Shown here: positions 40,545 to 52,500 of the stretch, piece after piece
Layout of the letters: each line of letters begins with the position of its first letter
Numbering within the stretch: position 1 is the stretch's first letter
Assembly (NCBI GenBank): GCA_009792885.1
Contig: WMCF01000034.1
Coordinates: forward strand, 6,130,908-6,194,907
DNA length: 64,000 nucleotides
Direction of reading: 5' to 3'
Source of the DNA: Eremophila alpestris peregrina
Taxonomy: Eukaryota; Chordata; Aves; Passeriformes; Alaudidae
Notes under the pieces: generated by a model
Databases searched by the model: none
What the model saw: only the letters and a program-made list of their open reading frames with translations
What the model was told of the DNA's origin: nothing
Made by a program: the position numbers and the translations under genes

Positions 40545-42256
40545 AAGGGTAAGACCAACCTTTGTTCTCTATTGGATGTGGAAGGGAACATAGTAACTGC
40601 AGATGAGGAGAAGACAGAAGCGTTTAACGCCTTCTTTGCCCCAGTCTTTAGTGGGAAGATGGCTTGTCGTCAGGACAGATGTGCTCCTGGGTCAGGGAGT
40701 AGAATGCTCCCCCTGTCATCCAGGAGGAGGCAGTCACAGAAATGCTGAGCTGCTTAGATGATCATAAATCTATGGGCCCAGATGGGATCCATCCCAGGGT
40801 GATGAGGGAGCTGGCAAATGAGCTTGTGAAGCCATTCTCCATCATTTACCAGCAATCCTGGCTCACTGGGGAGGTCCCAGATGACTGGAACCTGGCCAAT
40901 GTGACAAAAAGGGTAGGAAGGAGGATCCTGATAATTATAGGCCAGTTAGCCTGACCTCAGTACCCAGTAAGGTAGGGGAGCAGTTTATATTGAGTGTCAT
41001 CAGGCAACATGTACAGGTTGGCCAGGGTATCAGACCGAGCCAGCATGGGTTTAGGAGGGGTAGGTCGTGTTTGACCAACCTGGTCACCTTTTATGACCAC
41101 ATGACCTGCCTAGTGGATGCAAGAAGGGCTGTGGATCTTGTGTACCTGGACTTCAGCAAGGCTGTCTCCCACAGCACACTCCTGGAAAGGCTGGAAGCCC
41201 ATGGCTTGGGCAGGAGCACTCTGTGCTGGGTTAGGAACTGGCTGCATGGCCGGGCCCAGAGAGTGGTGGTGAATGGTGCTGCATCCAGCTGGGGTCTGAT
41301 CACCAGTGGTGTCCCTCAGGGGTCTGTGCTGGGGCCAGTTCTGTTCAAAGTTTTTACTGGGGACATGAATGAGGGTATTGAGTCTTTCATTAGTAAATTT
41401 GCAGATGACACTAAGCTGGGACCGTGTGTCTATCTGAAGGAAGGTAGAAGGGCTCTGCAGAGAGACCTGGAATGGTTGGATGGATGGGCAGAGTCCAATA
41501 GGATGAAGCTTAATAAGCCCAAGTGCCAAGTCCTGCACTTTGGCCACAATAACCCCTGCCATGTTACAGGCTGGGGACAGAGTGGCTGGACAGTGCCCAC
41601 ACAGAAATGGACCTGGGGGTGCTGGTGACAGCAGATGAACATGAGCCAGCTGTGCCCTGGTGGGCAAGAAAGCCAATGGCATCCTGGCCAGTATCAGGAA
41701 TGGTGTGGCCAGCAGGAGCAGGGAGGTCATTCTTCCCCTGTGCTGGGCACTGGTGAGGCCACACCTCGAGTGCTGTGTCCAGTTCTGCCCCCTCAGTTTA
41801 GGGAGGGCCTTGAGACGCTTGAGCGCTTCCAGAGGAGGCAACGGGGCTGATGAGGGGCTGGGAACACAAACCCTGTGAGGAGCAGCTGAGGGAGCTGGAG
41901 TTGTTCAGCTTGGAGAAAAGGAGACTCAGAGGTGATCTTATCACTCTCTACAACTGCCTGAAAGGTGCCAGCTGGGGGTTGGTCTCTTTCTCCAGGCAGC
42001 AACTGAAGAACGAGAGGACACAGTCTTAATCTGCCCCAAGGGATTATAGGTTGGATATTAGGAAAAAGTTTTTACAAAAAGGGTGATAAAGTTCTGGAAT
42101 GGTCTGCCCAGGAAGGTGGTGGAGTCACCACCCCTGGATGTGTATAAAAAGAGGTTGAATGTGGGACTCAATGCCATTGTCTGGTTGAGGTGTTAGAGCT
42201 GGGTTGGACACGATGAGCTTGAAGGTCTCTTCCAGCCTATTCTGTGATTCTGTATA
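40545..42256 (+). mobile_element. CR1 LINE, 5'-truncated, 1.7 kb
   Basis: This is the best-preserved CR1 in the window. It begins in the linker between the endonuclease and reverse transcriptase of ORF2 (VEGNIVTADEEKTEAFNAFF, about 40,575-40,635). It carries most of the RT domain and the ORF2 C-terminus (LRELELFSLEKRRLRGDLIT, about 41,887-41,945), plus the 3' UTR. It ends 'cttccagcctattctgtgattctgt', the CR1 terminus. 5' truncation is usual for CR1, which reverse-transcribes from its 3' end and leaves no target-site duplication. Frameshifts near 40,905, 41,580 and 41,655 make it inactive. Confidence 0.96.
40918..41628 (+). pseudogene. CR1 ORF2 reverse transcriptase remnant
   Basis: In CR1 this domain copies element RNA into DNA at a nicked genomic target. 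One frame stays open from KEDPDNYRPVSLTSVPSKVG (40,918) to 41,628. Motifs in order are QHGFRRGRSCLTNLVTFYD, YLDFSKAV (catalytic Asp codon 41,149-41,151; the usual F-D after A is V-S here), TSGVPQGSVLGPVLF (VPQG codons 41,311-41,322) and KFADDTKLG (catalytic Asp pair 41,404-41,409), then MKLNKPKCQVLHFG. The catalytic triad is therefore present. The frame has been shifted near 40,905, so the upstream part (MGPDGIHPRVMRELANE, about 40,773-40,825) reads in another frame. It is lost again near 41,580, after which the C-terminal part (KKANGILASIRNGVASRSRE) continues in a different frame. It is a dead fragment lacking the endonuclease. Confidence 0.93.
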
Positions 42257-43586
42257 ATTTGACTTATGAAATTTTTCTTTCCCTAGAGTATCTTTGACTT
42301 GCAATATCATGTTTGTAAAAGAATGAAAGTTATCACATTTGAAAACTTACTTTTAATTTATTTTTATGGATCTAAGGTTATTTCCACTGACCTCAGTATA
42401 TTTCCCACTAGAGCATTCATAAGCATTATAATAAATGTCATGTCATTAAAGTAACTAATTGAAGTAAACTTGCAATCACTCATAAAATTTTTATTTGCAG
42501 AGGAAAAAAGAATGGATTGTATCTTCTGTTTTTCCCTGTCTGTATTTAGAAATTAGTCAGCTACTGAGCATTTTAATTAGTAAGTAAAAATTTTATGAGT
42601 CAGAACATTTTTTCTCAGCAGTTTTAATGCCTTCAATCAAAATAGCTATCAATTCACAGAATATTAAAATCTGGAAGTCAAGAAATATGCCAAAGGAAAA
42701 AGTAATTCCACTTTGGGGACTATGAAATTTACATCAGTAGTGGAGTTGCACTTGTAGTTCTGTGCAGGTGTCTGTGCAACAGTTGAGTTCTATGAGCAAT
42801 TAGTTAAATAAGGGGAAAAACATAATGTAGGTACACTTGTTCTTCAAGGTTCACTCAATAAATCTCTATAAAAATACAATATTAATTTTCTCATTTCTGT
42901 ATTGGATTTCTTACGACTTATGAACACCTTTACAAGTATACTCAAATTCAATTATTGTCAAATTGGGATGCTTTTTTCCCGCCTAGAATGAACTCCTTAA
43001 ATGATTCTACCTCTTGCTTAAGGAAGTTTGATATATGGACAAATAAATTTGTTTGGAAATAGAACCTAATCCTTTGTATCTCTTTAGAATTACATTTATG
43101 ATTAGTAAACACTGATTACAGAACTAAAGTATTGTTACTTCATGGTCTTTTGGATAAAAGCAGTACATGAATGCAGTGTACATGACCCCTTTGAAACACA
43201 CTAGCATTTCTTTTGAAGCTGAATTTTAGAAACATGATGGAGGAAAGGAGGAAGAAACAGACATTTCAACTCAAATTTGGGCCAAATTCAAAGGGTCGAT
43301 TGTGATTGAAGACAAGAAGTCAGTATATCCTGGGTCTTCACATTCTTACTTTAGCAGACACTAATAGCTGTCAGTTTAAATTTCATTATTTTATGTCAAA
43401 AAAAATAGTCTACATTAAAAAGTCCATACATCATTCAGTCTGTGGGGCATGTCAAAGCCTTAATTCTCTTGGTTCAAATGTAACAATGTCACCCTCTTAT
43501 AAAGGCACAATGTAATAATTAACTGTATGTTGCCAATGCCATTATGTCTTTGTAATGTTGTTTCTTTCATTTGGAGGCTATTTCAC
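42257..43586. other. AT-rich DNA without recognisable genes
   Basis: No gene or named repeat is seen. It lies between the 3' terminus of a CR1 and the poly-G tract that precedes the assembly gap. Confidence 0.5.
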
Positions 43587-43607
43587 GGGGGGGGGGGGGG
43601 GGGGGGG
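43587..43607 (+). repeat. Poly-G run (21 bases) at gap edge
   Basis: An uninterrupted run of 21 G bases ends directly at unresolved sequence. G homopolymers of this length are hard to sequence and can fold into quadruplexes, so this is a likely cause of the gap. The run could be partly artefactual. Confidence 0.95.
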
Positions 43608-43749
43608 NNNNNNNNNNNNNNNNNNNNNNNNNNNNNNNNNNNNNNNNNNNNNNNNNNNNNNNNNNNNNNNNNNNNNNNNNNNNNNNNNNNNNNNNNNNNN
43701 NNNNNNNNNNNNNNNNNNNNNNNNNNNNNNNNNNNNNNNNNNNNNNNNN
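43608..43749. other. Assembly gap (142 N)
   Basis: Every base from 43,608 to 43,749 is N. The left side is poly-G and the right side is within or next to a CR1 3' end, so the missing sequence may include the 5' junction of that CR1. The gap size may be an estimate. Confidence 1.
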
Positions 43750-43955
43750 CATTAGTCACTGAAAGTGTTGTTGGAACAGGTTGCCTAGGGAAGTGGAGGA
43801 ATCACCATCCCTGGAGGAGTCTGGGGGATGTGCACTTAAGGATTTGACATGGTTTAGTGATGGACTTGGCAGTGTTACGTTTATGGTTGGTCTTGATGGT
43901 CTTACAGGGCTTTTCTACCATACATCATTCTATGACTCAGTGACTCCATGTTTCT
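43750..43955 (+). mobile_element. CR1 LINE 3' end beside the gap
   Basis: The block 'ggaacaggttgcctagg...ggaatcaccatccctggagg' is followed by 'tttagtgatggacttggcagtg', 'atggttggtcttgatggtctt' and the terminal CATTCTATGACTCAGTGACTCCATG. These are the CR1 3' UTR blocks in order. The 5' end of the copy is hidden by the gap. No coding part is visible. Confidence 0.9.
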
Positions 43956-46060
43956 ATAAAGAATGTAAGAGGAGTGAAATTAAAAAACACTTACAGTGGT
44001 CATGTGTTTTTGTAACGCCATTGTTTACCTAAGGTTTCCTCCATTTTTCCAATGAAGTCCAGAATGTTTTATTAAATCTTAAAATTCCAGGCAAATTTTT
44101 AAAATTTGTATGTTGCTGCCAGAATCCATAAAGAAACTACATTTTAAATTTTCTAAAATATCAGCTATGGATATTTAATATCTGTACAGAATTTTCTGAA
44201 TTTACCAACAACTACGCCAAAACTCACCAGCCTTAAATAAAACCTTGGTTAATTTTCTAACATAGTAAAGAAATACTGTTTATTAAAGAGTCCAAAACAG
44301 AACACCTTCCTGACCTCTGAAGGTAATATTACATAAATTTAACTATTTCAGTGACATTTTTCATTCAGAAATTTAAGGGAGCTTCAAGATTACTATGTGA
44401 AGATTACAGGAGACTTAAAATCAATTTGACCTTTACAGAACTTTTATAAGTTAAAGCTGTCTCTATCAGCTTTCCGGCAACTTCATTATTTATAGCAAGT
44501 CACTGAAGTCTACAGCCAAGACAAATGGCAGTCTGAACACTGTTTTAAACTCCAGCTGAAGCAAGGAGACTCACAGAGAAATTGAAGCTGCCCTCCACTT
44601 ACTCTACAGACTTTATTAAAACTGAACTCTTTTTTATAAGAAAACCACAAATTTACACATCTGACTTCAGATATTAAGTGGTTCCTAGGAGTATTCTGAA
44701 TCATTCCAAAATCAGATAGGCTACTTTTACAAAGATTTGTTCACATCTTGTATTCTATTGGTATCTTGGAAATTGCTTAATACCAGTTGGTGGCTAACTA
44801 CAGCTAAAATATAAGACAAATCTAAAGCCATGATCAAAAGTATCTTTATTTTACATTTTCTAAAATTTCTTTTAAATCTTGATTAGAATATAATTCTTGA
44901 GCTAGTAGCTTTATAATTTAAAAAATCCTGATTATAGAGCAATTTCTCAGGCAATATTGTGCTTATTATTTCTTTTTTGTTAGATAGAAAATGTAAAAGA
45001 TCTTGAATAATGTCTTGTTGAACCAAAAAAACAAAATAAACAAACCAATCTGAAAATATAATCTACATATTTAAGATTATGTATTTGAGTACCAGAAAAA
45101 GCGACTTTTAAAATGTATATATGTATCATCTATACATAGTCAAATCTGACTACTCTTACTATTATTCATAATTTACAGTAATTAAGACATCTTAAGTTTA
45201 TTTTTGGATTAGTGCTTTTTTCTCCCTTCCTCAGTGTTCTGAAAATCTCTGGTAGATGTCAACATGTTTATAAGAACCACTTAAAAAAGCTATTCTCTGT
45301 ATGTGAGTACAAGCTAGTGGTTGCATAAAATAAAGAAGAGCACAGATAATATTGGAAACTTAAGTCCTTTTACCGTGCTCTAAAACAGTTTCTTTATCTG
45401 GAGTAAAAGATTTGCTAGCACTTCTGGAGGTGTTTTCAATATCTTTTCTCTTTCTGACCCCACCCTGCAAAAGGCCTATCTATGGACTTTTGTAAAATTA
45501 TTAATTCTAAAGGGTACAAAGCACTTTTTGAAAAAAGAGATATTTAAATTTTTAGAACTTTGTACTATTGGTCTAAATGCAAGTCACAAAACCAGAGACA
45601 TGCAAATTCCAGCTTTCTGTAAACTTGTACAAAAGAGGCCAAATTATTGAAGTGAAAAAATGTGTAAAAGTCAACAGATCCTACAAGAATTTGAACATTA
45701 AATTTGTACAGGATCAAATGAGAGTATTTCAACAGATTTAGCCGAAGAGACTTGGCAAGAAAAATTACAGGAGGGAAGTAAATTTGCAACTTAATCTGAG
45801 GTTTGATAATGATCAATCTGATACTTCTGAAAGGAGAACAACTAGCTAATTAAAGATTCACTTTGATGTGATTCTGCGCTCAGATCTATATATGCAGTCT
45901 ACATATAATTTAAACTTTTTAGGTCTGTATCCATTACTTAGGAAAACCATTCTGTGGCTAGGACTTCATTATGAACAGACTTAGTTTTTGTGGGTCAATT
46001 TGAAACTAACTTTAGAAATGAGCAGTTTTTGTAAAATGCTAACTTTATAACAGGGAATAT
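43956..46060. other. AT-rich DNA without recognisable genes
   Basis: No gene or named repeat is seen in these 2.1 kb between CR1 fragments. Short open frames have no recognisable motif. Confidence 0.5.
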
Positions 46061-46322
46061 ATCAGGGAATTTTTAGAGTTAGAAGGGATCTCTGGACACC
46101 ATCTAGTGCAACCCCCCTGCCAAAGCAGGGTAATCTAGAGCAGGTGACACAGGGACTCTTTCGGATGGGTTTGGAATATTAGTAGAGGGGGAAGATCACC
46201 TCTCTCAACCAGATGGCTACACTCTTCCCAAAGCACCCTAGGATAGCATTTGCCCTCTGGGCCTCAAGGGCACTGCCAGTTCATGGACAGCTTGGGATCC
46301 AACATGAAGTCCAGGTCTTTAT
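46061..46322 (-). mobile_element. CR1 LINE 3' fragment with internal deletion
   Basis: The plus strand shows 'agagttagaagggatctctggacaccatctagtgcaacccccctgccaaagcaggg', the complement of the CR1 3' end. It then moves to 'ctctgggcctcaagggcactgcc' and 'aacatgaagtccaggtctt', which complement a more internal CR1 region. The two blocks are joined more closely than in a full element. The terminal octamers are missing or degraded ('atcaggg'). Confidence 0.85.
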
Positions 46323-47260
46323 AAAATAAATGTGTTACAATTTTAAGGAACTCATAGCCCTTTGAAGTATTTTGGAAGAGTTTTATGCCTCAGGTGACAG
46401 ACTCAATGGCAATGTAGAAAGGCCTAAAAATGCAATGCAATTATTATTAAAGAATCACAGGGTGACAGGAACAATCAGGCTGGAAGAAACCTCTTAGATC
46501 ATCAAGTCCAACCTCTGACTGAATACTATCATATCAACCGGACCATGGCAATGAGTGCTACATCCAGTCTTTCCCTAAACACCTCCAGGGATGCTGACTC
46601 CACCACCTGCATCATCTGCCCTTTGCAATGTCTAGCCATCCTTTCTGTGAAAAAATCCTTCCTAATGTCCAACCTAAACCTCCCCTGGGACAGCATAAGG
46701 TTATGTTCTCTTGTCCTGGTTGCCTGGGAGAAGGGGCTGTCCCTGATCTAGAGACACCCTCCTTTCAGGCAGTTGTAGAGAGTGATAAGATCAACCCTGA
46801 GCCTCCTTCAGGCTTAACAAACACAGCTCCCTCAGCTGTTCCTCATAAGACTTGTGCTCCAGACGCTTAGCTAACTTCATTGTCCTTCTCTTGACATCCA
46901 GCACCTCAATGTCCTTCTTGTTGTGAAAGGCCCAAAACTGAGCACAGGTTTTGAGGTTTGACCTCATCAGTTATCACTGAGACCCGAGCTCTCTCCGTGT
47001 CTGGGAGGGAGCTGCAGCTGCGATACTTCCCCCTCAGGAGCAAGCCCCTGAAGGAGGTCACAGGCCCAGCGAGCTCTGGTGGTTGCTTTACGAAAGGCAA
47101 TTGGCCCACCGATCTCGGGAAGATACTTCAAAGTAGAGCGGGAGGCAGACTTCTCACCAACAGGTCTTCATTAGAAAAGAGCCTGAGGCAAAAAGCCCCT
47201 TACCATGTAAGGGAGTAACTTAAATAACTTCGTAACAGGGAGGGGAAAACTTCAAAAGAA

Positions 47261-47447
47261 CCAATCAAGGGTAGCCACGAACTGGGGAGCAACAAAGGAA
47301 CCAATAGAAACCTGAATACATTAACTGTAGTTATATAACCTTGTTAATCTCCTAGGTGACTGTCCATCAAGTCCTAACAGACCAGGAATCCCCTAGGGCC
47401 TGCAACCATCTTGTTCACCTAAGATCCATCTTGAGAAATAAAATAAA
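47261..47447 (+). promoter_or_regulatory. LTR promoter and poly(A) signals
   Basis: Within the solo LTR there are two CCAAT boxes (47,261 and 47,301), then TATATAA at 47,332-47,338. Two overlapping AATAAA hexamers follow at 47,437-47,442 and 47,442-47,447. The spacing implies transcription starting around 47,360-47,370 and an R region of roughly 90-100 bases. These motifs are seen directly; activity is inferred only. Confidence 0.7.
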
Positions 47448-47514
47448 GCATAAAAAACACTTCCAAACTCCAAGCTTAAACCTCCTCTGCCCTCCAAGGG
47501 AGGGCAAGCTGACC

Positions 47515-47539
47515 TGTGGTAGCACTCTGGGCTACCACA
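47515..47539. repeat. 9-bp-stem hairpin at LTR terminus
   Basis: TGTGGTAGC at 47,515-47,523 and GCTACCACA at 47,531-47,539 are exact reverse complements around a 7-nt loop. The right arm is the very end of the LTR. It could be structural in U5 or simply local. Confidence 0.95.
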
Positions 47540-48494
47540 ATCAGTGGCCTCGTCTGTGGCTGAGTACAGGGGGAAAATCCCTGCCCTGGTCCTGCTGGCC
47601 ACACTATGGCTGATACAGGCCAGGATGCCAATGTCTCCTTGTCCGTCTGGGCACAGCTACCTCATGGTCAGCCACTGTCAACCAGCACCTCCAGGTCCTT
47701 TCCTACTGAGCCATTTTCCAGCCACTCTTCCCCAAACTGGTAGCTCTGTTTGAGGTTGCCTGGGGTCCTGATGACCCGTAGGCAGAACCCAGCACTTATA
47801 CGTTTGGCCTCAGCCCATTGATCCAACCCATGAGGATCCCTCTGTAGAACCTACAGATCAATCCACTCATTGAGAATCTACTCATCTGGGTGTCACACTG
47901 CCCACGGGCACACTCAGTCCCTCATTCAGGAAATGTATGAAGGCTGAACAAAACTGGCTCCAACACTGGGCCCTGGGGAGCAGCCATCAACTGTATTTAT
48001 CTCCAGTCACTATTACTCTATGGACCCAGTCATCCAGCCAGTTTGCTCAGTGAAGGATACACTCATGCAAGCCATAAGCAGACAGTTTCTCCTGGAGAAT
48101 GCAGTAGTGAAGGCTTTCCTAAAATTTTAGTTGATAAGATGTTAAATGTTTCCCTCTTCCATTAGATGGATCACCTTGACATGGAAGGAAATCAGGCTGG
48201 TCAAGCAGAACCTGCCTTTCACAAATCTGTCCTGCCTGGGCCTGATTCTTTTGACTATTCTGAACATGCCATGTAATGGCATTCAACATTATCTTTATCA
48301 TGATTTTCCCGGACACTGAGCTCTGACAGGCCTATAGTTTCCTAGATCCTTCTTCCAAAGGATCTTTCTTCTGTCTTGTAGATGGATGTCACATTTGCTA
48401 ACCTCATCAGCTGGGACTTCTCCAGTACATCAGGTCTGACAGTAAATGATTGTAGGTAGTTTTTGTAGTTTAGGAAAGGTATTGCCCAAGTAAG

Positions 48495-48870
48495 TGTTAC
48501 CGCTGAAACACTCCAAGTCATGTGCTGCTCACTGCCTCCCTTCTTTCCTCTGCTCTTTCCCCATGTAGCAGGCTGGAGAGGAAAATTGGAGACACTAAAG
48601 ATCATGCATCGGGATACGAGTTATTTACTGGAAAAAACAATGAAATAAGACAATAAACAGTAACAGCAACGGTATTAATGATAGAGAATGAAAGAAAGAG
48701 ATGAACAATCCACATCACTCTTCACATGGAAACCCCTGACAACATCCAATCCATCCCACTGCTACATGAGCTGGAAGGGTGCCCTGATCCCAGCAATGAC
48801 ATCAAGTGGTATCGTCTGGGTCCTGGCCATGCCGCCTACTGCAAAAATTAACTCTGTGGTGGCCAGAACA
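48495..48870 (-). mobile_element. Second solo LTR inside the long CR1
   Basis: On the minus strand it opens TGTTCTGGCC and then AGAGTTAATTTTTGC. It carries a polyadenylation-type AGTAAATAACTC (complement of about 48,618-48,629) and ends near GGTAACA at 48,495. It resembles the LTR at 25,270-25,729 in layout and in the TTAATTTTT block. CR1 sequence continues beyond it from about 48,890 ('cccatagacttgagagtgtctaa' on the plus strand). The exact left limit is uncertain, and no target duplication was identified. It has no internal genes. Confidence 0.7.
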
Positions 48871-49545
48871 GGTCAGTGACTTTGTGAAGCCTTCTGCCAG
48901 CCCCCTCTGTCAGACCCCATCTTTCCCCATAGACTTGAGAGTGTCTAATTTATGTAGTAGTATCATCTTGAATTTTTAAGCCTTCTGATAAATCATATCT
49001 AGAGTCCATTTCTCATGGTCTATATGTTTTGTTGTTTTTCCAACGAGCTTTCATGTTTACATTCTTTTTGGTGGGATGAATTTTCTTGACAAGCATTTGT
49101 ATTAGCCAGTGTGAGTGTAGAGGTGGAAACTGTCTTCACCAATCTTTGCCTGTTTCTTTTTGGAAAATATATCTGAGGTTCAGAAGTAAAAGGGGTTTTT
49201 TTCCCTGTGGTGAACGCTGTGTGTCGTGTGGTTATTTTGTGCAGCTGTGCGACACAGCAGGCACTATCCATTTTTGCATTGGATTATGTGGTTTTAATTC
49301 TGCTTCCCATTCCTGTCTACCAGTCCGGGAGTCTGGCTCCCCCGATGATAACTGGCCTTGCTATGAAAGATGGAGGCAAAGAAGGCATTAATTACCTCAA
49401 TCTTTTCCTCATCCTTTGCTACTAAGTTTCCCCTCACATCCAATAAACATAGGACTGTCTTCATATGGGAACCCATTTCAAATTTCCAGCTGGCAGAAAG
49501 CTTACCTAGATTAATTACAAAAGAAGGCTTCTGATAATGCAAAGC

Positions 49546-52500
49546 TGAAAAATCCTTATTTTAGATAAAGGTAAATGTATATGTTAATGCTGGATATGTA
49601 TTACTGCCTGGTTGATTGACTGAGTTTCTATGATTTAAGCTCTGTGAAAGCCAGACAGAACCCAGGTGATTAAAATTGTAATGTCTTCTAACTCATCTTC
49701 TTCGTATCCATTAAAGATTCTGTTTATTGAAACTGCAATTGTATAAATTATTTTACAGGTAGTAAGACAGAGTCTGACATCTTGTACTTGAAGTCAGATG
49801 AAAGACTGCCAGCAACAAAAATTTCTCTGCTGTAGCTGATTTATTTCCCCTGTTTCCAGCCTGTGATGAAGCTCAGTATTCAGTTTTATGCCTACAGTAG
49901 TTAAAAAGCATTCAGTATAAAAAGCAGGATGGCAAAAACAAGTTAATAAAGTCTGTATTCTCTTTAGAGGAAAATAGTTTTCTGTGATGACTGAGATTCC
50001 AGCAAAGAAAGTATTTGGCAGGAAAATGATCTTTCTGTAAAGATGGGTGGGGGTTTTTCCCTTCACTTTAAGAAGTGTATCCATAAAACAAACTGCTCAG
50101 ATTAATCACTCTTTAAATTTTCTCCCAAGATGGCAATAACTTATGTTGTCTTCTTATCCTTTGAAAACATCTTTGTGGTTTTAGATTAGGGAGGAATTCA
50201 TTCCTGAAGCCATATCTCATAATAATGACAATAGCCTCAGTAAATGTTCTTTTTTTGTGTTGTTCACTCAGAACATGAATGATATTGGAGGGTAGGATTT
50301 TCTTTATAATTATAGTAATTATAATATATAAAAATAATATATATTAATTACAGTATAGATTAATTATAATAATTTCTTTATAATTACAAATGTTTTATTT
50401 TTTGGGGAGAAAAAAGTAATGGGTAAGTAAAGCTGTACTTTGGAATCACACTGGTTTTTTTTCTGAGGTAATAATTACTGGTAGAATGTCAGGAGGTCAC
50501 ACCATTAATCAGGAACATGAGTTATTTTCCGAGTATGTTTTTTGCTTAAAAGAGATAGGTTTTGTTAAAAATCCATTCTCCTGCTGCTTGAGTAGTCATA
50601 GAGGGTAGTCATAGCAGACTAGGGATATAAAGTGCTACTCAGTTGAAACTGTGAACAGCTGAGAGCAGTTCCATAGCCTCTGCTTAATATTTTAGGGAAA
50701 CTTGTTAGAAACTTTATAGACTTTTCTTTTTGTTGCTTTGACTTATTTTGCACTTCACTCATAGTAAGGATTCTTGGTATCCACTACAAATATCCATACA
50801 AGAGAAGCAGAGATAAGCTCTGCTTTGTAAACCATCAGTCTTGCCTAAACATTGATTTACAACAAATTTTCTTTAGTGATTTAGAAAATATGTATATATT
50901 TGTAAATCTATAAAGAAATGGAAATACCCCTAATTTGTAAGTTATTATAATTCTTACCCATCTGTAAATACCCATTCAGTAAATTCTGAATTTTTACTAC
51001 TCACCCAAATTCAAATAGGATCCCACAAGAGATTTTATGTTTTGTGAAAATTACAACAGTGTAATAAACTGTAAATTGGAAATGCTGCTTTGACAAATAC
51101 TCCTTGATATTCCCATCTATCAAAGTTACATGTTGTCTTAAGGATGCCTATGTATTATGGGTTGTGTTTTCTCATCATGATGGGAGCGCCTGTAGACTCA
51201 GAGAAATGTTTTATGGTGAGTAAAGACACAGACTTACTATTTCTAAAAGTCTCAACTATATGACAGTGATTTTGTTCTTTATTATAAACTCAAAATTTAA
51301 AACAACAGTAGGCTCCTTAAGTTGCTTATAAAAATCTACTCCAATGGCTGAGTAGCACAAACATGCTTGCACTGCAAATAAAAAACCCAAACCCTAAATT
51401 AGTCTCACAACTCTGTACAAAACATATTAGGAGATTATATGAAAGCTGTTGGTGTTTATATTTTGGCATGTATAAAATTGTACATCATGTTTTTATACTC
51501 TTCATTCTTACAAATCTTCAGGCTTTCAAATTTATATGTCTTATTCCAAATGATCATTTTCTTGATAAGAATCCATAAGATGATGGTCATTCAGGAAAAT
51601 AAGACTATCAGAAACCTGTGCCAGTCCATTCTCCCACAGATAAGGAGCAGTCCTTCTTCTTCTGTCTGGTCATATTCCAACAACAAATCTAACATGATGT
51701 CAGGAATATGGACAAATAGGCAATGATATTATAAAAGTAGCTTGAGAAAAAGGAATATTTGCTCAGAAGATTTCGGGTGTGTTTACAACTAGGACCACCA
51801 ACAACAGAGATTATAACATAACAAAACCTGTGAAATTTTTTTTTCTCCTGTTGCCATTATAAAAGAGATACTAGTGTGCAGAGAATACAAGACAAAAATT
51901 TGGCCCAAGGTATCAGACTGACAGGCAGTCTCCAGTGCTTGGTATTTCTGAGGTCTAAATTTTAGGGTAAGATCTTTTCAGTGTTATTATAATTGACTTA
52001 GATACAGGAGTTCAGTGCACACTAAATAAGTTTGCTGACTTCCATGAAATTCCTTAAGATGATACCAATAAAGAAAATTCTTTTTTCCTATGGAACTTCT
52101 AGGTTCAATAGTATCTGTAACACATCTGAAATGTCAGTGGGACATTTGAAAATGCCCTAGTTACATTGCCACATAATCAACTATTATAAAAATTTCAATT
52201 ATTGAGCAAAAATGACCAACATCTCTGGCAATCTAAATCCATTACAAAATAAAGTGATTCAAAAGCAACTGGTCACTCCTAAATAAATTGCATCCCTTGC
52301 TCTTTTCTTTGTGTTCACACTATTTGCTTCGCTTGACTGGTGAAGAACATCCTTACAAAATACTGTGGGGGGTTTTCTGCACACAAAGCTGAAATCAATA
52401 CCTTCAATTTGTAGTTAGAACAGATGGGAGTCTAGCATGTACTTTCATTTACTAATTAGAGGCAGAGAGAAAACTGAATTTTGACATTCCTTCAAAATGA

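Larger units (their letters stand above)
46972..47539 (+). mobile_element. Solo LTR, ERVK-like, with 6-bp duplication
   Basis: The 568-bp insertion sits inside the minus-strand CR1. It is flanked by a perfect target duplication ATCAGT (46,966-46,971 and 47,540-47,545), and removing it with one copy of the duplication rejoins the CR1. A 6-bp duplication is typical of ERVK-type (class II) retroviruses. The element ends in CCACA. Its start is TATCAC where TGTCAC would be expected, which is one G-to-A change. The internal order fits a plus-strand LTR: CCAAT boxes, TATA, AATAAA, then U5. No retroviral genes remain, so it arose by recombination between two LTRs. It must be younger than the CR1 that it interrupts. 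Confidence 0.9.
46451..49545 (-). mobile_element. Long CR1 LINE interrupted by two LTRs
   Basis: This is a minus-strand CR1 in three segments: 46,451-46,971, 47,540-48,494 and 48,871-49,545. The 3' end (complement starts AGAATCACAGGGTGACAGG, then 'agtccaacc') is at 46,451. The RT region lies at 47,540-48,480, for example LANVTSIYK at about 48,380-48,405. The ORF2 linker is at 49,380-49,445, where the minus strand encodes GNLVAKDEEKIEVINAFFAS. It therefore reaches to the same linker region as the plus-strand copy at 40.5 kb. Reading frames are broken throughout and no RT catalytic core is open. The stretch at 48,960-49,290 is poorly alignable and may be diverged CR1 or another insertion. Two solo LTRs split the element. 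Confidence 0.9.

Noticed and set aside
41110..41841. 243-codon minus-strand open frame
   Set aside because: It is antisense to the CR1 reverse transcriptase. The plus strand has all the RT motifs, so this frame is a shadow.
43527..43847. Frames spanning the N run
   Set aside because: They are artefacts of reading through unresolved bases and the poly-G run.
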